Of a stretch of 64,000 bases of DNA, positions 14,901 to 23,614 are shown piece after piece. The notes beneath the pieces are model-generated. The model searched no databases. It saw only the letters and a list, made by a program, of their open reading frames with translations, and was not told where the DNA came from. The stretch lies in contig DASPKM010000004.1 in the NCBI GenBank assembly GCA_035628135.1, positions 62,001 to 126,000 of the forward strand, given 5' to 3'. A program made the translations under genes and the position numbers. How positions within the stretch are numbered: position 1 is the first letter of the stretch; every line of letters starts with the position of its first letter. This DNA is from DASPKM01 sp035628135 (GTDB taxonomy: Bacteria > Bacteroidota > Bacteroidia > Chitinophagales > Chitinophagaceae).

Positions 14901-16049
14901 TTATTTCAATGCTTCTTCAACTTTCAGCAGGATCTGTTCTGTTACCTTCCTCGTAAATGCAGGTGAATAATGCAATCCATCCACGAATGGGTAGCCTGTT
15001 TCCTTTTCCAGCATATTGCCCAGGAAAGTAAATCCCGGCAGGCTGTCGGCCTGCTTTTCGATCATGGGATATATTTGGTCATACCGGGTATGCTGGTCTT
15101 TAAAGCAAATAGGGTCCTTTTGCTGATTGGGATATTTGTAGAAGGGCACGGGCTGGCAAAAGAAATAGCATTTCGCGCCTGACATGCCGGCCATCATGCC
15201 GGCATTGCGGATGTTGCTGAAGTAATGCTGCACAAGCGTAGTGTTGTACGTGTCCAGCGGAATATTTTCAGGGTCCTTGTACATGCGGTCTGCCGTATCC
15301 TTAAAATTGAATTTACCGCCTGCGGCCAGGTTTTGATTGAACACCTGCCGCAATATGTACGAGAAATAAGATTGGTTGTAATAGGAAGCTTTGGCAAACC
15401 AGAAATCGTTGACACCGTCTACAAAGATCACTATGTCTGGCCGCTTCCCTTCGAACAATAATTTGGTGAACAGTACCAGCTCCTGGTAACTGTAATAAGT
15501 AGGCGTTCCGAAATTATGCACTCTGATTGATTTGCCCGCGGGATATTTATCCTTATACAATTGAACGAACTGCGAGGGAATTGTTTCTTCATCGGACACG
15601 TTAAATCCAAAAGTGGTAGAGCCGCCAAAAAAATAAATATCCACCGTGTCTTTCGATGATGGATTGATGTATTCGGCGGGCACGCTTTTGCGCTGGGACG
15701 CGCTTACATTGACATATTTCCCTTTGTAATCGATGTTCCTGAATTCAACCCATGGCTCATATTCAAAGCGGTTGCTGTTATGTGTTTCTGCAGCAATCTG
15801 GCGGTTCATCTCCTCGCTTGCTGCGGGCCGCACCAGTTTTTGGTTGTCTACATTCACGGAACTGCGTTCTCCTTTCAGCATGGCCTTTGCCATCTTCATG
15901 GCCTCGATGGTGGCCAGGCTTTCATTTCCATGTTTATGGTAGAGGAACACGCTGAAAATTACTTCCACCAATACAAAAAGCATCAGGAGCAGTATGAGCG
16001 TGTACAGCAACTTTTTAGACGCCGGGCGTTTGGGTTTGTTTTCCATCAA
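14901..16049 (-). CDS. Membrane-anchored SGNH/GDSL-type hydrolase
   Basis: This 382-residue protein has a short basic start, then one membrane helix (about 15-37: LLYTLILLLMLFVLVEVIFSVFLY), so the enzyme domain faces the periplasm. SGNH blocks are visible: IYFFGGSTTFGF (block I Ser, about 140), HNFGTPTYYSYQE (block II Gly), VIFVDGVNDFWF (block III Asn) and FVDGLHYSPAFT near the C-terminus (block V Asp-His). Related proteins are esterases or O-acetyl-modifying enzymes acting on cell-surface glycans. The position beside two glycan-biosynthesis blocks suggests polysaccharide acetylation or deacetylation, which is inference. Confidence 0.82.
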   Translation of the reverse strand: MMENKPKRPASKKLLYTLILLLMLFVLVEVIFSVFLYHKHGNESLATIEAMKMAKAMLKGERSSVNVDNQKLVRPAASEEMNRQIAAETHNSNRFEYEPWVEFRNIDYKGKYVNVSASQRKSVPAEYINPSSKDTVDIYFFGGSTTFGFNVSDEETIPSQFVQLYKDKYPAGKSIRVHNFGTPTYYSYQELVLFTKLLFEGKRPDIVIFVDGVNDFWFAKASYYNQSYFSYILRQVFNQNLAAGGKFNFKDTADRMYKDPENIPLDTYNTTLVQHYFSNIRNAGMMAGMSGAKCYFFCQPVPFYKYPNQQKDPICFKDQHTRYDQIYPMIEKQADSLPGFTFLGNMLEKETGYPFVDGLHYSPAFTRKVTEQILLKVEEALK

Positions 16050-16087
16050 CTGTGTGTTAGAGGTAAAAATAGATATTGACCCGTAAG

Positions 16088-16123
16088 AAAAAAAATAGGG
16101 GCCATTGCGCTTGCAATAACCCC
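16088..16123 (-). terminator. Intrinsic terminator after the LVIVD gene pair
   Basis: Read on the minus strand: GGGG-TT-ATTGC-AAGC-GCAAT-GG-CCCC followed by TATTTTTTTT. It lies about 27 bases past the stop of the second LVIVD gene. Confidence 0.8.
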
Positions 16124-16149
16124 GGCTTTCATGGTTATCCCAATAGGGT

Positions 16150-16914
16150 TTAGCCTTTTACTTTGCTCAGGAATACAGGTTCCTGCGGGTTGGTGATATC
16201 ATAAAAGCAAACGCCGTCGGTAACATACGCAATCAGCACGCTGCCGTAAGGAATTACGTCGGTAAATGTATGGCCGGTAATTTCTTTTTTCTTTACGGGA
16301 TTGTACGGGTTTTCAAGGTCGAACACCACCATGCCTTGTCCCGCTTCGCATACATATAAGGTTTTGTTTTTGATTCCAAGGCCATGCGGCATCTTCATAA
16401 CCACGGTCTTTACCAGTTTGGGTTCTTTCAGGTTTTTGATGTCATACACATTCAGCACATTGGCAACATTGCCGCAATTGGTGCCGAAGCTCCTAAGCGT
16501 TACATAGGAAACAGAATCATTGGATACAACGGGGTCGCATGCACGAACATGGGTAACGGAGCCTTCTTTTTTGGGATTGGCAGGATCATCGAGGGAATAA
16601 ATGAACATGCCGGTCCTTCCACCGATGAACAATTTATTTTTATAGGGGAAGATGGTTTCTATGTTCGGGTCGACCAGCGTGAAATTTCCTTTGCGTACCG
16701 GTTTGGCAGGGTTCGTAATATCGAAGGTTATCAGCGAAGCGCAATCCAGCGCATACAGGTAATTGCCAACGATGGTGATCCTGGCCAGCGAACCGCCGGC
16801 CCCGTTATTGCTGCCACCGCCCGCATTGGCGCTTTCGCTGCCATTCTTTTCGCATGAAGTATTGATAAATGCCGCGAAAAGGAAAAGATATATGATGATG
16901 TGTACACGTTTCAT
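16150..16914 (-). CDS. LVIVD-repeat lipoprotein
   Basis: This 254-residue lipoprotein has a signal peptide ending INTSC with the lipid-modified Cys at about residue 21, then a Gly/Asn/Ser linker. The rest consists of LVIVD-type propeller repeats, each with a strand followed by DI.NP..P: YALDCASLITFDITNPAKPV, MFIYSLDDPANPKKEG, NVLNVYDIKNLKEPKLV, GMVVFDLENPYNPVKK and GVCFYDITNPQEPVF. Such proteins are outer-membrane lipoproteins of unknown function in Bacteroidota. It stands 19 bases downstream of a shorter paralogue, and the pair ends at a good terminator, so they are probably one operon. Confidence 0.85.
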   Translation of the reverse strand: MKRVHIIIYLFLFAAFINTSCEKNGSESANAGGGSNNGAGGSLARITIVGNYLYALDCASLITFDITNPAKPVRKGNFTLVDPNIETIFPYKNKLFIGGRTGMFIYSLDDPANPKKEGSVTHVRACDPVVSNDSVSYVTLRSFGTNCGNVANVLNVYDIKNLKEPKLVKTVVMKMPHGLGIKNKTLYVCEAGQGMVVFDLENPYNPVKKKEITGHTFTDVIPYGSVLIAYVTDGVCFYDITNPQEPVFLSKVKG

Positions 16915-16933
16915 AATCGGTGTTTAAAGGGGT

Positions 16934-17533
16934 TTAGTTATTATAGCACCATGCGTTCTTCACTTTCTTTTCCAGCTTCCATCCTATCACATCTCCTTTC
17001 GACTGATCTGGACATACGTAATGAACATTGTGTTTGTCCGGTTTGGAAAATTCAGGTGCTATATAAGCGAAGAACGCACCCTTTACCCTGCTCACCTCTT
17101 TGGCGTCGGACCGGTTGCTGATGTCTATCGTCACCAGGTCCTGCATATTATTGGTGAGCAGGAAATCGCCTTTAACGGTTACGTCGGCACATCCTTTAAT
17201 GGCGATGAAGCCCAGCTTTACCGGGTTCTTCCTGTCGGAATAGTCGATAAGGTGCACGCCTTCGAACTGTTCTACCTGGAACAGCGTGTTGCCCCATACG
17301 TAAATTTTGCCGGCGTTAACGGTCGGCTGGGCAGGCCTGGATGTAATGGTGTATCGTGCAGCATCGTAACCGTAGATGGGAACGTAGGCCTCGGCGACTA
17401 CGTACTCGGGCGGGTTCCTATCGCCATAAAAACCCCAACACGAACTGAGGGTGGTTGCAAAAGCTAAAAGCAGCACAGGCAGGGAATGTCTAATGTATAG
17501 CGGTCTCACAAGCAAAGGTTTTGTTGTAGACAA
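16934..17533 (-). CDS. LVIVD-like lipoprotein, shorter paralogue
   Basis: This 199-residue lipoprotein has the signal sequence HSLPVLLLAFATTLSSC (lipobox TLSSC, Cys at about residue 32). The mature part contains at least two propeller-type repeats resembling its downstream neighbour (GVHLIDYSDRKNPVKLGFIAIKGCADVTV and DLVTIDISNRSDAKEVSRV). It is too short for a complete propeller by itself, so it may fold with the neighbour or form a half propeller. Gene order on the minus strand is lepA, this gene, then the longer paralogue. No function is known. Confidence 0.75.
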   Translation of the reverse strand: MSTTKPLLVRPLYIRHSLPVLLLAFATTLSSCWGFYGDRNPPEYVVAEAYVPIYGYDAARYTITSRPAQPTVNAGKIYVWGNTLFQVEQFEGVHLIDYSDRKNPVKLGFIAIKGCADVTVKGDFLLTNNMQDLVTIDISNRSDAKEVSRVKGAFFAYIAPEFSKPDKHNVHYVCPDQSKGDVIGWKLEKKVKNAWCYNN

Positions 17534-17605
17534 AGCCTCCCTGCGGAGTGATGCTTGAAAAAATAAAATTTAGTAACTGGTCAGTTTCCGGTAACCGGCG
17601 GCGTA

Positions 17606-19396
17606 TTATTCATCCAGTTTGAGAACGGCGAGGAATGCTTCCTGTGGTACTTCTACGTTACCTATCTGGCGCATGCGCTTTTTACCTTCCTTTTGTTTCT
17701 CCAACAGCTTGCGCTTACGGCTGATATCGCCTCCATAACATTTGGCCGTTACGTCTTTGCGCAGGGCGCTGATGGTTTCACGGGAGATGATCTTAGCACC
17801 GATGGCCGCCTGGATCGCGATCTGGAATTGCTGGCGGGGCAACAGCTCTTTGAGTTTTTCACACAGCCTTCGGCCGAAATCCTGGGCACGGCTGCGATGG
17901 ATGAGTGCGCTCAACGCGTCTACCTTGTCACCATTTAAAAGGATGTCCATCTTTACGATGTCACTGTCGCGATAACCTATTGGGTGGTAGTCGAAAGATG
18001 CGTAGCCGCGGGTCTGGCTTTTCAGCTTATCATAGAAATCAAAAACGATCTCGGTCAGTGGCATTTCAAACAACAATTCTACCCTGGTTTGGGTAAGATA
18101 GCTTTGGTTCAGCAATATGCCGCGCTTGCCAAGGCAAAGCGTCATGATGTTGCCGATGTATTCAGGCTTGCTGATGATCTGTGCTTTGATGAAAGGCTCT
18201 TCGATGCGTTCGAGGTTGGTGGGGTCTGGCATTTCTGTCGGGTTGTTCACGATGTTCTTCTCCCCCTTAGTTGTATAGGCCACGAAGCTAACGTTGGGTA
18301 CCGTGGTAATTACGGTTTGATCGAACTCCCGCTCCAGGCGCTCCTGGATGATCTCCATGTGCAGCATGCCCAGGAATCCGCAGCGGAAGCCGAATCCCAG
18401 TGCCTGTGATGTTTCCAGCTCATAGCTCAGCGATGCATCGTTCAATTGCAGTTTGTCCATGCATTCGCGCAGCTCTTCAAAGTCTTCTGTATTCACGGGA
18501 AATATCCCCGCGAACACCATCGGTTTCACTTCTTCAAAACCCTGGATCATTTGCGGGTTGGGGTTAGAGGCCAGCGTAATGGTATCGCCCACCTTTACCT
18601 CTTTTGCGTTCTTGATGCCCGTGATGATGTAACCTACGTCGCCGGTCCTTACCTCGGGCTTGGGTTCCAAACCGAGTTTGAGAATTCCTACCTCGTCTGC
18701 TTCATATTCAAGATCCGTGGAAACAAACTTTACTTTATCGCCCTTTCGCAAAATTCCATTGATGATGCGGTAATACACGATGATACCGCGAAAGCTGTTG
18801 AACACACTGTCGAAGATCAGGGCCTGCAGTGGGGCGGTTTCATCTCCTTTGGGCGAGGGTATCCTTTCTACGATCGCTTCCAGGATTTTGTCTACTCCGG
18901 TTCCCGTCCTTCCGCTCGCCAGCAATATTTCTTCGGGCTTGCAGCCGATGAGGTCTATGATCTGGTCCTTTACCTCTTCTATCATCGCACCATCCATATC
19001 GATCTTGTTGATCACGGGAATGATCTCCAGGTCATTTTCTATGGCCAGGTAAAGGTTGGAAATGGTTTGTGCCTGGATGCCCTGGGTCGCATCCACCAGC
19101 AGCAGGGCGCCTTCGCAGGCTGCGAGAGCCCGGCTCACTTCATAGCTAAAGTCTACGTGACCGGGAGTATCTATCAGGTTCAGCGTATAGTTTTCACCTT
19201 TGTAATCGTAACCGATCTGTATGGCGTGGCTCTTGATGGTAATGCCTTTTTCGCGCTCCAGGTCCATGTCGTCCAATACCTGGTCCATCATCTGCCTTTC
19301 GGTAATGGTCTTGGTAATTTCCAGCAAGCGGTCTGCCAGGGTACTTTTTCCGTGGTCAATATGGGCAATAATGCAAAAATTGCGGATGTGCTTCAT
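17606..19396 (-). CDS. lepA: Elongation factor 4 (ribosomal back-translocase)
   Basis: This 596-residue protein is the usual LepA length. GTPase motifs: IAHIDHGKSTLADRLLE (P-loop), DLEREKGITIKSHA (switch I), LIDTPGHVDFSYEVSRALA (G3), PVINKIDMDGA (G4) and LLASGRTGTGVDKILEAI (G5). Domain II, domain III, and the LepA-specific C-terminal domain (ISRKRKLLEKQKEGKKRMRQIGNVEVPQEAFLAVLKL) are all present. It binds ribosomes and catalyses GTP-dependent back-translocation or assists initiation under stress, as known for the family. A TAGTTTTG box sits about 29 bases upstream of the ATG. Confidence 0.98.
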   Translation of the reverse strand: MKHIRNFCIIAHIDHGKSTLADRLLEITKTITERQMMDQVLDDMDLEREKGITIKSHAIQIGYDYKGENYTLNLIDTPGHVDFSYEVSRALAACEGALLLVDATQGIQAQTISNLYLAIENDLEIIPVINKIDMDGAMIEEVKDQIIDLIGCKPEEILLASGRTGTGVDKILEAIVERIPSPKGDETAPLQALIFDSVFNSFRGIIVYYRIINGILRKGDKVKFVSTDLEYEADEVGILKLGLEPKPEVRTGDVGYIITGIKNAKEVKVGDTITLASNPNPQMIQGFEEVKPMVFAGIFPVNTEDFEELRECMDKLQLNDASLSYELETSQALGFGFRCGFLGMLHMEIIQERLEREFDQTVITTVPNVSFVAYTTKGEKNIVNNPTEMPDPTNLERIEEPFIKAQIISKPEYIGNIMTLCLGKRGILLNQSYLTQTRVELLFEMPLTEIVFDFYDKLKSQTRGYASFDYHPIGYRDSDIVKMDILLNGDKVDALSALIHRSRAQDFGRRLCEKLKELLPRQQFQIAIQAAIGAKIISRETISALRKDVTAKCYGGDISRKRKLLEKQKEGKKRMRQIGNVEVPQEAFLAVLKLDE

Positions 19397-19424
19397 GTTC
19401 GTTTCGTCTCAGAAAAATGAGGTG

Positions 19425-19432
19425 CAAAACTA
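19425..19432 (-). promoter_or_regulatory. Probable -7 box (TAGTTTTG) of lepA
   Basis: An exact TAnnTTTG match on the minus strand, 28 bases before the lepA ATG. No good -33 TTTG is seen at the expected distance; the region further upstream is the large AT-rich palindrome. Confidence 0.5.
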
Positions 19433-19455
19433 ACTCATTTTAGCCGAAAGGATTC

Positions 19456-19549
19456 ATTATTAATTATTGATTATTAATTATTCATATTGTTTCCACGGCA
19501 GGGTGCAGGCAATCTGATCGGCAATAATTAATAATCAATAATTAATAAT
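19456..19549. repeat. Perfect 27-bp AT-rich inverted repeat, family 2, copy 2
   Basis: The 27-base arm at 19456-19482 (core TAATTATTGATTATTAATTA) is exactly repeated in reverse complement at 19523-19549, with a 40-base loop of normal composition (contains CCACGGCAGGGTGCAGGC). It lies between the divergent genes lepA and the acyl-CoA-binding protein gene. The same words occur imperfectly at 11849-11911. The arms are themselves nearly self-complementary. Confidence 0.9.
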
Positions 19550-19587
19550 TACTAATTGCCTTATTTTCGTGACAAATAAAACCCTGT

Positions 19588-19845
19588 ATGGACCTGAAGA
19601 ACCAGTTTGAACAAGCGGTTACCGATAGCAAATCCTTACCTGAACGTCCCAGCAACGATACGCTCCTGCAATTATATTCCTTATACAAACAAGCAACCGA
19701 AGGCGATGTAAATGCCGATCCTCCAGCCAATCCGTTCGATTTTGTGGCAAAGGCCAAATACGAGGCATGGGCGGGATTAAAGGGCAAATCGAAAGATGTT
19801 GCCATGAAAGAATATGTTCAACTGGTGGAGAAATTGAAAAATTAG
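19588..19845 (+). CDS. Acyl-CoA-binding protein (ACBP family)
   Basis: This 85-residue protein is the canonical ACBP length and has the four-helix pattern: LKNQFEQAVTDSKSLPERPSNDTLLQLYSLYKQATEGDVN (helices 1-2 with the LY.LYKQAT.GD.. signature), then PFDFVAKAKYEAWAGLKGKSKDVAMKEYVQLVEKL. The ligand-binding YxxYKQ, K-xx-AW and KG.S motifs are conserved. ACBPs bind medium- and long-chain acyl-CoA thioesters in the cytoplasm; they are mainly eukaryotic, with scattered bacterial members. Its stop codon overlaps that of the convergent glycosyltransferase (TTAG shared). A TATTTTCG box at 19562-19569 could be its -7 element. Confidence 0.95.
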   Translation: MDLKNQFEQAVTDSKSLPERPSNDTLLQLYSLYKQATEGDVNADPPANPFDFVAKAKYEAWAGLKGKSKDVAMKEYVQLVEKLKN

Positions 19846-21005
19846 GTCCCGGCGAATTCCCTGTACAGGTCCGCGAATTGTTTTCCTACGGTCTCATAAC
19901 TGAATAATTGTTGTGCCTGCGCGGCTATGCTTTGCCGGTTAAACCGCTCAGGATGCTCCATGCATTGCAGCATGGCCTGCAGCAATTCGCCTTCATTGCC
20001 GGGTTGCACCAGCATGCCGTTCGATGCATTGATTACTTCGGGTATGCCTCCTACCGCGGTAGCAATTACTGGTAGTCCGCAACACAGCGATTCCAGTACC
20101 ACACAAGGCAGGTTTTCGTAACGGCTGAACAGCAGGAGTGCCGATGCGTATTGCATTTCTTTTGCCACCTGTTGATAAGCAACAACCCCTTTCCATGTGA
20201 TGTGCGTGTCCAGGCCAAGAGTAGTGGCCAGCCTTTTCAATTCCGGGGTATCCCAACCCAGCATAACGCATTCCCAATCGTGCCGAAGCTTTTTTAATTG
20301 ATGAAAGGCCTGCAGCATGCCTTGTACATTTTTTGGATGGTCCATAGTAGAGGCGTGCAGGAAGCGGAACCGTTCAGGCTGGGACGGGCTATAATGAAAA
20401 TAGCGGGTATCGGCCACGTTGGGAATAATGTGCATGTGTCGAATGGCGAACAATTCCTGCAAGCGCCTGCCGAGCTTTTGCGAGACCGTGGTGGCAGCGG
20501 CGGCCTGCTTAAAGATCAGCCTAACCCATTTGCGGTAATAGTTGCTGCGATTGTGGTAATTGTCCGGCACTTCTTCGGAATAAGCCGATGAATGCTCGCT
20601 GATTATATAAGGCACCTGCAATTTATGCTGAAGCCATAAGGCCATACGTCCCGCCTTCATGGGAACGTGCACGTGTACCATGTCGGGCTTTCCTTTTTGA
20701 GCTATATACTGTTGAAGGTATTGCCGGAAGGTGTGAAAATACCCGAGATTGTAACGAAGCTTATCCAATAAGCCAAAGCCTGTTTTTTTGTATTTAAAAT
20801 AGATGATGATCTCGGTAAGCTGGCCTGTAGTATTGGTCACGGCCCTGGACTGTAGGATGTTCACGTCTGGCCCATGCTGTGCCACGTATATAACGGTGAT
20901 GGGCAATTGCTCGGCCACCGCATGTGCGTGGCGCTGGATGAAATCGCCATTGTAGGCATTCAATTCATCGGGGTACCAACCGGGCAGCCAAAGGATGTGT
21001 TTCAT
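19842..21005 (-). CDS. GT-B glycosyltransferase, family 4 type
   Basis: About 387 residues from the ATG at 21005, which overlaps the upstream methyltransferase stop (ATGA), so I prefer it to a more upstream start that would lie inside that gene. The N-terminus is MKHILWLPGWYPDELNAYNGDFIQRHAHAVA, a common opening for GT4 enzymes. The donor domain shows RFLHASTMDHPKNVQGMLQAFHQL, WECVMLGWD, and the key SRYENLPCVVLESLCCGLPVIATAVGGIPEVIN (E-x7-E motif). Translational coupling to a methyltransferase and a flippase gene indicates a polysaccharide or glycolipid assembly operon. Confidence 0.9.
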   Translation of the reverse strand: MKHILWLPGWYPDELNAYNGDFIQRHAHAVAEQLPITVIYVAQHGPDVNILQSRAVTNTTGQLTEIIIYFKYKKTGFGLLDKLRYNLGYFHTFRQYLQQYIAQKGKPDMVHVHVPMKAGRMALWLQHKLQVPYIISEHSSAYSEEVPDNYHNRSNYYRKWVRLIFKQAAAATTVSQKLGRRLQELFAIRHMHIIPNVADTRYFHYSPSQPERFRFLHASTMDHPKNVQGMLQAFHQLKKLRHDWECVMLGWDTPELKRLATTLGLDTHITWKGVVAYQQVAKEMQYASALLLFSRYENLPCVVLESLCCGLPVIATAVGGIPEVINASNGMLVQPGNEGELLQAMLQCMEHPERFNRQSIAAQAQQLFSYETVGKQFADLYREFAGT

Positions 21006-21691
21006 ATTGCTTTCGCGGCTATCAGCATTGAATATCCGCCCCACCATTTTACCGCTCTTTCTTTGCTTAGGTTAAAGGAAAGGTTTCTGACGGCTTTTTT
21101 TACGCGGCCTGAAAGGCCGCGTGGCCGCTCCAGGTCGCACACCGGTTGGGTATACCGCCAATCCATAACGGTATATCGCGCATCGCGCAGCATCCATAAC
21201 ACCATTTCCTTGCTGAAATAATGGATATGGCCCGAATGCTCGCGCTCCTGCAACAACAATTGCGGTTTCATCAGGCTTCTGCACGAAAGGTCTAATGGAA
21301 CATGGAATATGAAGTGACGCGCCGCGCTTCTTATATTTTCCAGCAAACCATAATAATCCGGTACGTGCTCCAATACGTCTATCAGCAATAACAGGTCGGC
21401 TGTAACTGAACTGTCTGGCAGCGCCGCCTCACGAAAACTGACCCTGCTGTTTGCATACTGTTGGGCCATTCCAATGGCGTCCGGCGAAATATCATATCCT
21501 GTTACATTGGCCTGGGGATAGTGAACCGCAAGCTCGGACAATATCCTGCCGCTGCCGCAGCCTACTTCTACAATGGTGTTGACGGGTAAACGGTGTTGAT
21601 CGATCATGTCGCGGATCCACGCGCTCTTCAATACCGCGTCGTCCCCATCCCAAGTGGGATGCCGGCGCAGGTATTCACCATTCGTATACAT
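21002..21691 (-). CDS. Class I SAM-dependent methyltransferase
   Basis: About 229 residues from the ATG at 21691, which stands 1 base past the stop of the flippase gene; an ATG at 21709 is also possible. Motif I is IVEVGCGSGRILSEL (SAM-binding GxGxG), followed by VTGYDISPDAIGMAQQ (acidic residue after strand 2) and DLLLLIDVLEHVPDYYGLLENI (motif for class I small-molecule methyltransferases). The C-terminal part has HSGHIHYFSKEMVLWMLRDARY, as in methyltransferases found in polysaccharide clusters. Likely acts on a sugar or a terminal glycan hydroxyl. It overlaps the downstream GT by 4 bases. Confidence 0.88.
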   Translation of the reverse strand: MYTNGEYLRRHPTWDGDDAVLKSAWIRDMIDQHRLPVNTIVEVGCGSGRILSELAVHYPQANVTGYDISPDAIGMAQQYANSRVSFREAALPDSSVTADLLLLIDVLEHVPDYYGLLENIRSAARHFIFHVPLDLSCRSLMKPQLLLQEREHSGHIHYFSKEMVLWMLRDARYTVMDWRYTQPVCDLERPRGLSGRVKKAVRNLSFNLSKERAVKWWGGYSMLIAAKAI

Positions 21692-21692
21692 T

Positions 21693-22994
21693 TCAGTTCG
21701 CTTCAGCACGTATATATTGTTTTACCTTGTCCCAATCCGACCATTTGGGAATGAAGAATGCCATCAGGTCCGAGCGGTATTCTTTCCTGAACTCGCGCAG
21801 CACATATACCTGGAAACAAATATATCCAATACTGCTTACGAGCGCCGCTGCCATAATGCCGTACCGGGGAATGAGCAAAAAGTCGCCGGCAACAATCACT
21901 ATAAATGCGATCATAGAACCCCTGATGTTGATGCCCATCTTATTGCGGCCGGCATAAAACGCGGTAAGCAACGACAAAGTAGAGAGCGATAAAATTCCCG
22001 GCGTCAGCAACACAAATGGCGCATACATCTGGTCGAACGAATGACCATACACCAATGGGAACAACCACTTGCCCGTTACCAGTATCACTGCCACAAATAC
22101 AATGTAAAAAAACAACAGCCAGCGCGATATGATCTCGATCACGCTGCGGATATGGTCCTGGTTGCCACCCGCCGTTCTGGTAAATACGGCCGTTGCTATG
22201 ATCGATGGCAATAATAAAAATATCTGTCCAAGCTTCGACACCTGTATGTAGTTGCCCAGCGCTTCAGGAGTGCAGAACGATTCCACGAACCAATAATCGA
22301 CCCTGTATACCAAAAAGAAAATAACATTCGCCATGAGCGCCGCAAATGCATAGTTCAGCAATTGCTTCATCTCGTGCCGTGCGGGCAATTGTATGTTCAG
22401 GAATGCCCTGCCCTGTCCTGCCGACCATGCGATAAATATTAATAATCCCTGCACCAGGAACGAGGCCATGTACACTTGCAGCATCAGGTCTTCAACTTCC
22501 GGGTCATAATGGTTCACATATGCATCTGCTATACTTACAGCAACCAGCACATTTATTACCAGCAGGATAATATTGGGAAGCACCGGCCGGTTATGTGCAT
22601 AGTATAAGCTGCCGAAATAGTTAGTAAGCACTACGCCCAGCACATATATGAATGAAATGATGTAGGGCGAATCGAACCAGGCGCCGGCCTGCTGCCCGAA
22701 GAACAACATGAACAAAGCGGAGCTGAGCAAGGCGCTCACAATCGCCAGTACAAGGCCAATGCCTGTAAGCTTGCTGATGCTGATATCTTTCCGCGAAGCG
22801 AAATATCCCAGTGCAGATTCCAGGCTTAGGCTTGTGATCAATAAAAGAAAGGAAAGATTGGTGATGAAGTAATTGACCAAACCGCTTCCATGGGCCTTAA
22901 ACATCCGGGCGATAATAATATTCAAAGCGAACACGGAGGCATAATACAGCCCCCGCCAGATGATAGCCTGGTAAATGAGTTTTTGTAAACGCAT
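21693..22994 (-). CDS. Wzx-like polysaccharide flippase (MOP superfamily)
   Basis: This 433-residue membrane protein has about twelve helices. The start IYQAIIWRGLYYASVFALNIIIARMFKAHGSGLVNYFI is the usual opening of the polysaccharide biosynthesis (Wzx/RfbX) branch of MOP exporters, and YWFVESFCTPEALGNYIQVSKLGQIFLLLPSIIATAVFTR is the conserved second-half module. It is expected to move undecaprenyl-linked glycans across the inner membrane. It is the first gene of a compact operon, flippase-methyltransferase-GT4, with spacings of +1 and -4 bases. No Wzy polymerase or Wzz is seen nearby, so the repeat-unit pathway may be completed elsewhere. Confidence 0.88.
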   Translation of the reverse strand: MRLQKLIYQAIIWRGLYYASVFALNIIIARMFKAHGSGLVNYFITNLSFLLLITSLSLESALGYFASRKDISISKLTGIGLVLAIVSALLSSALFMLFFGQQAGAWFDSPYIISFIYVLGVVLTNYFGSLYYAHNRPVLPNIILLVINVLVAVSIADAYVNHYDPEVEDLMLQVYMASFLVQGLLIFIAWSAGQGRAFLNIQLPARHEMKQLLNYAFAALMANVIFFLVYRVDYWFVESFCTPEALGNYIQVSKLGQIFLLLPSIIATAVFTRTAGGNQDHIRSVIEIISRWLLFFYIVFVAVILVTGKWLFPLVYGHSFDQMYAPFVLLTPGILSLSTLSLLTAFYAGRNKMGINIRGSMIAFIVIVAGDFLLIPRYGIMAAALVSSIGYICFQVYVLREFRKEYRSDLMAFFIPKWSDWDKVKQYIRAEAN

Positions 22995-23133
22995 CTGCGA
23001 CCGCTAATCTAACACGGATTTGAGAAAAGCGCAGATTTATTTAAGAATGCACGGATGGGAAAAGCAGGGATTGTAAATCAGATATGGATTTCACAAATGA
23101 ATGCATGGTCTGTGCTTTCTTTAAAATTGGTGA

Positions 23134-23604
23134 TTATTCCCAGAATTTTACTGGATAGTTTTTGCACGTTGAGCTGATCTGCGATGGAAAGTGTGCGCCT
23201 ACCTGTTGTAATTCCGATTCGGGCACCATTTCCTGCGCTTTCTCCAGCACCAGCCTTTCTTCAAAGCGTACGTGCTGTTCCAGCAAAGTAGAAAAAGCCC
23301 GGAAGCCTTGATAGGAAGCGCCTCCATTCAGAATGCGTTGCGAAAGCACACGCAACAGTTCATGGTCGCGCAATAACGATTGAATAATGTATTCCGGGAA
23401 CTTTCGCTGGCGAAGCTGGGGTACCAGGAAATTTTCTTCCAGGACAAAATGTTTGCTGAGGTCATTGTCCCAAACTTTGCGGGTAAAATCCTGTAATACT
23501 TTAAGGTCGGTTTGTTTGCGTACTCCTTTTTCAATCATAAGGCACGCCATCAATGCATCGTGGTGTTGCCGGGAAATTGGCTGCAAGCCTGCGTCTCTTT
23601 TCAT
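23134..23604 (-). CDS. Hemerythrin-like cation-binding protein
   Basis: About 156 residues from the ATG at 23604; GTG at 23613 would add three residues. The four-helix hemerythrin pattern is visible through His/Glu ligands: ISRQHHDALMACLMIEKG (helix 1 His), LSKHFVLEENFLVPQL (HF..EE, helix 2), LLRDHELLRVLSQRIL (helix 3 His) and LLEQHVRFEERLVLEKAQ (H..FEE, helix 4). These are the HxxxE/HxxxD-type non-haem di-iron ligands. Bacterial members sense or bind O2, NO or store iron. A Shine-Dalgarno-like GGAGG lies 9 bases before the ATG, inside a perfect hairpin (separate entry). Confidence 0.85.
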   Translation of the reverse strand: MKRDAGLQPISRQHHDALMACLMIEKGVRKQTDLKVLQDFTRKVWDNDLSKHFVLEENFLVPQLRQRKFPEYIIQSLLRDHELLRVLSQRILNGGASYQGFRAFSTLLEQHVRFEERLVLEKAQEMVPESELQQVGAHFPSQISSTCKNYPVKFWE

Positions 23605-23614
23605 GGGTATCACC

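Noticed and set aside
18446..19420. A 324-codon plus-strand frame across lepA
   Set aside because: Antisense shadow of lepA; the minus-strand product is an unmistakable elongation factor 4.
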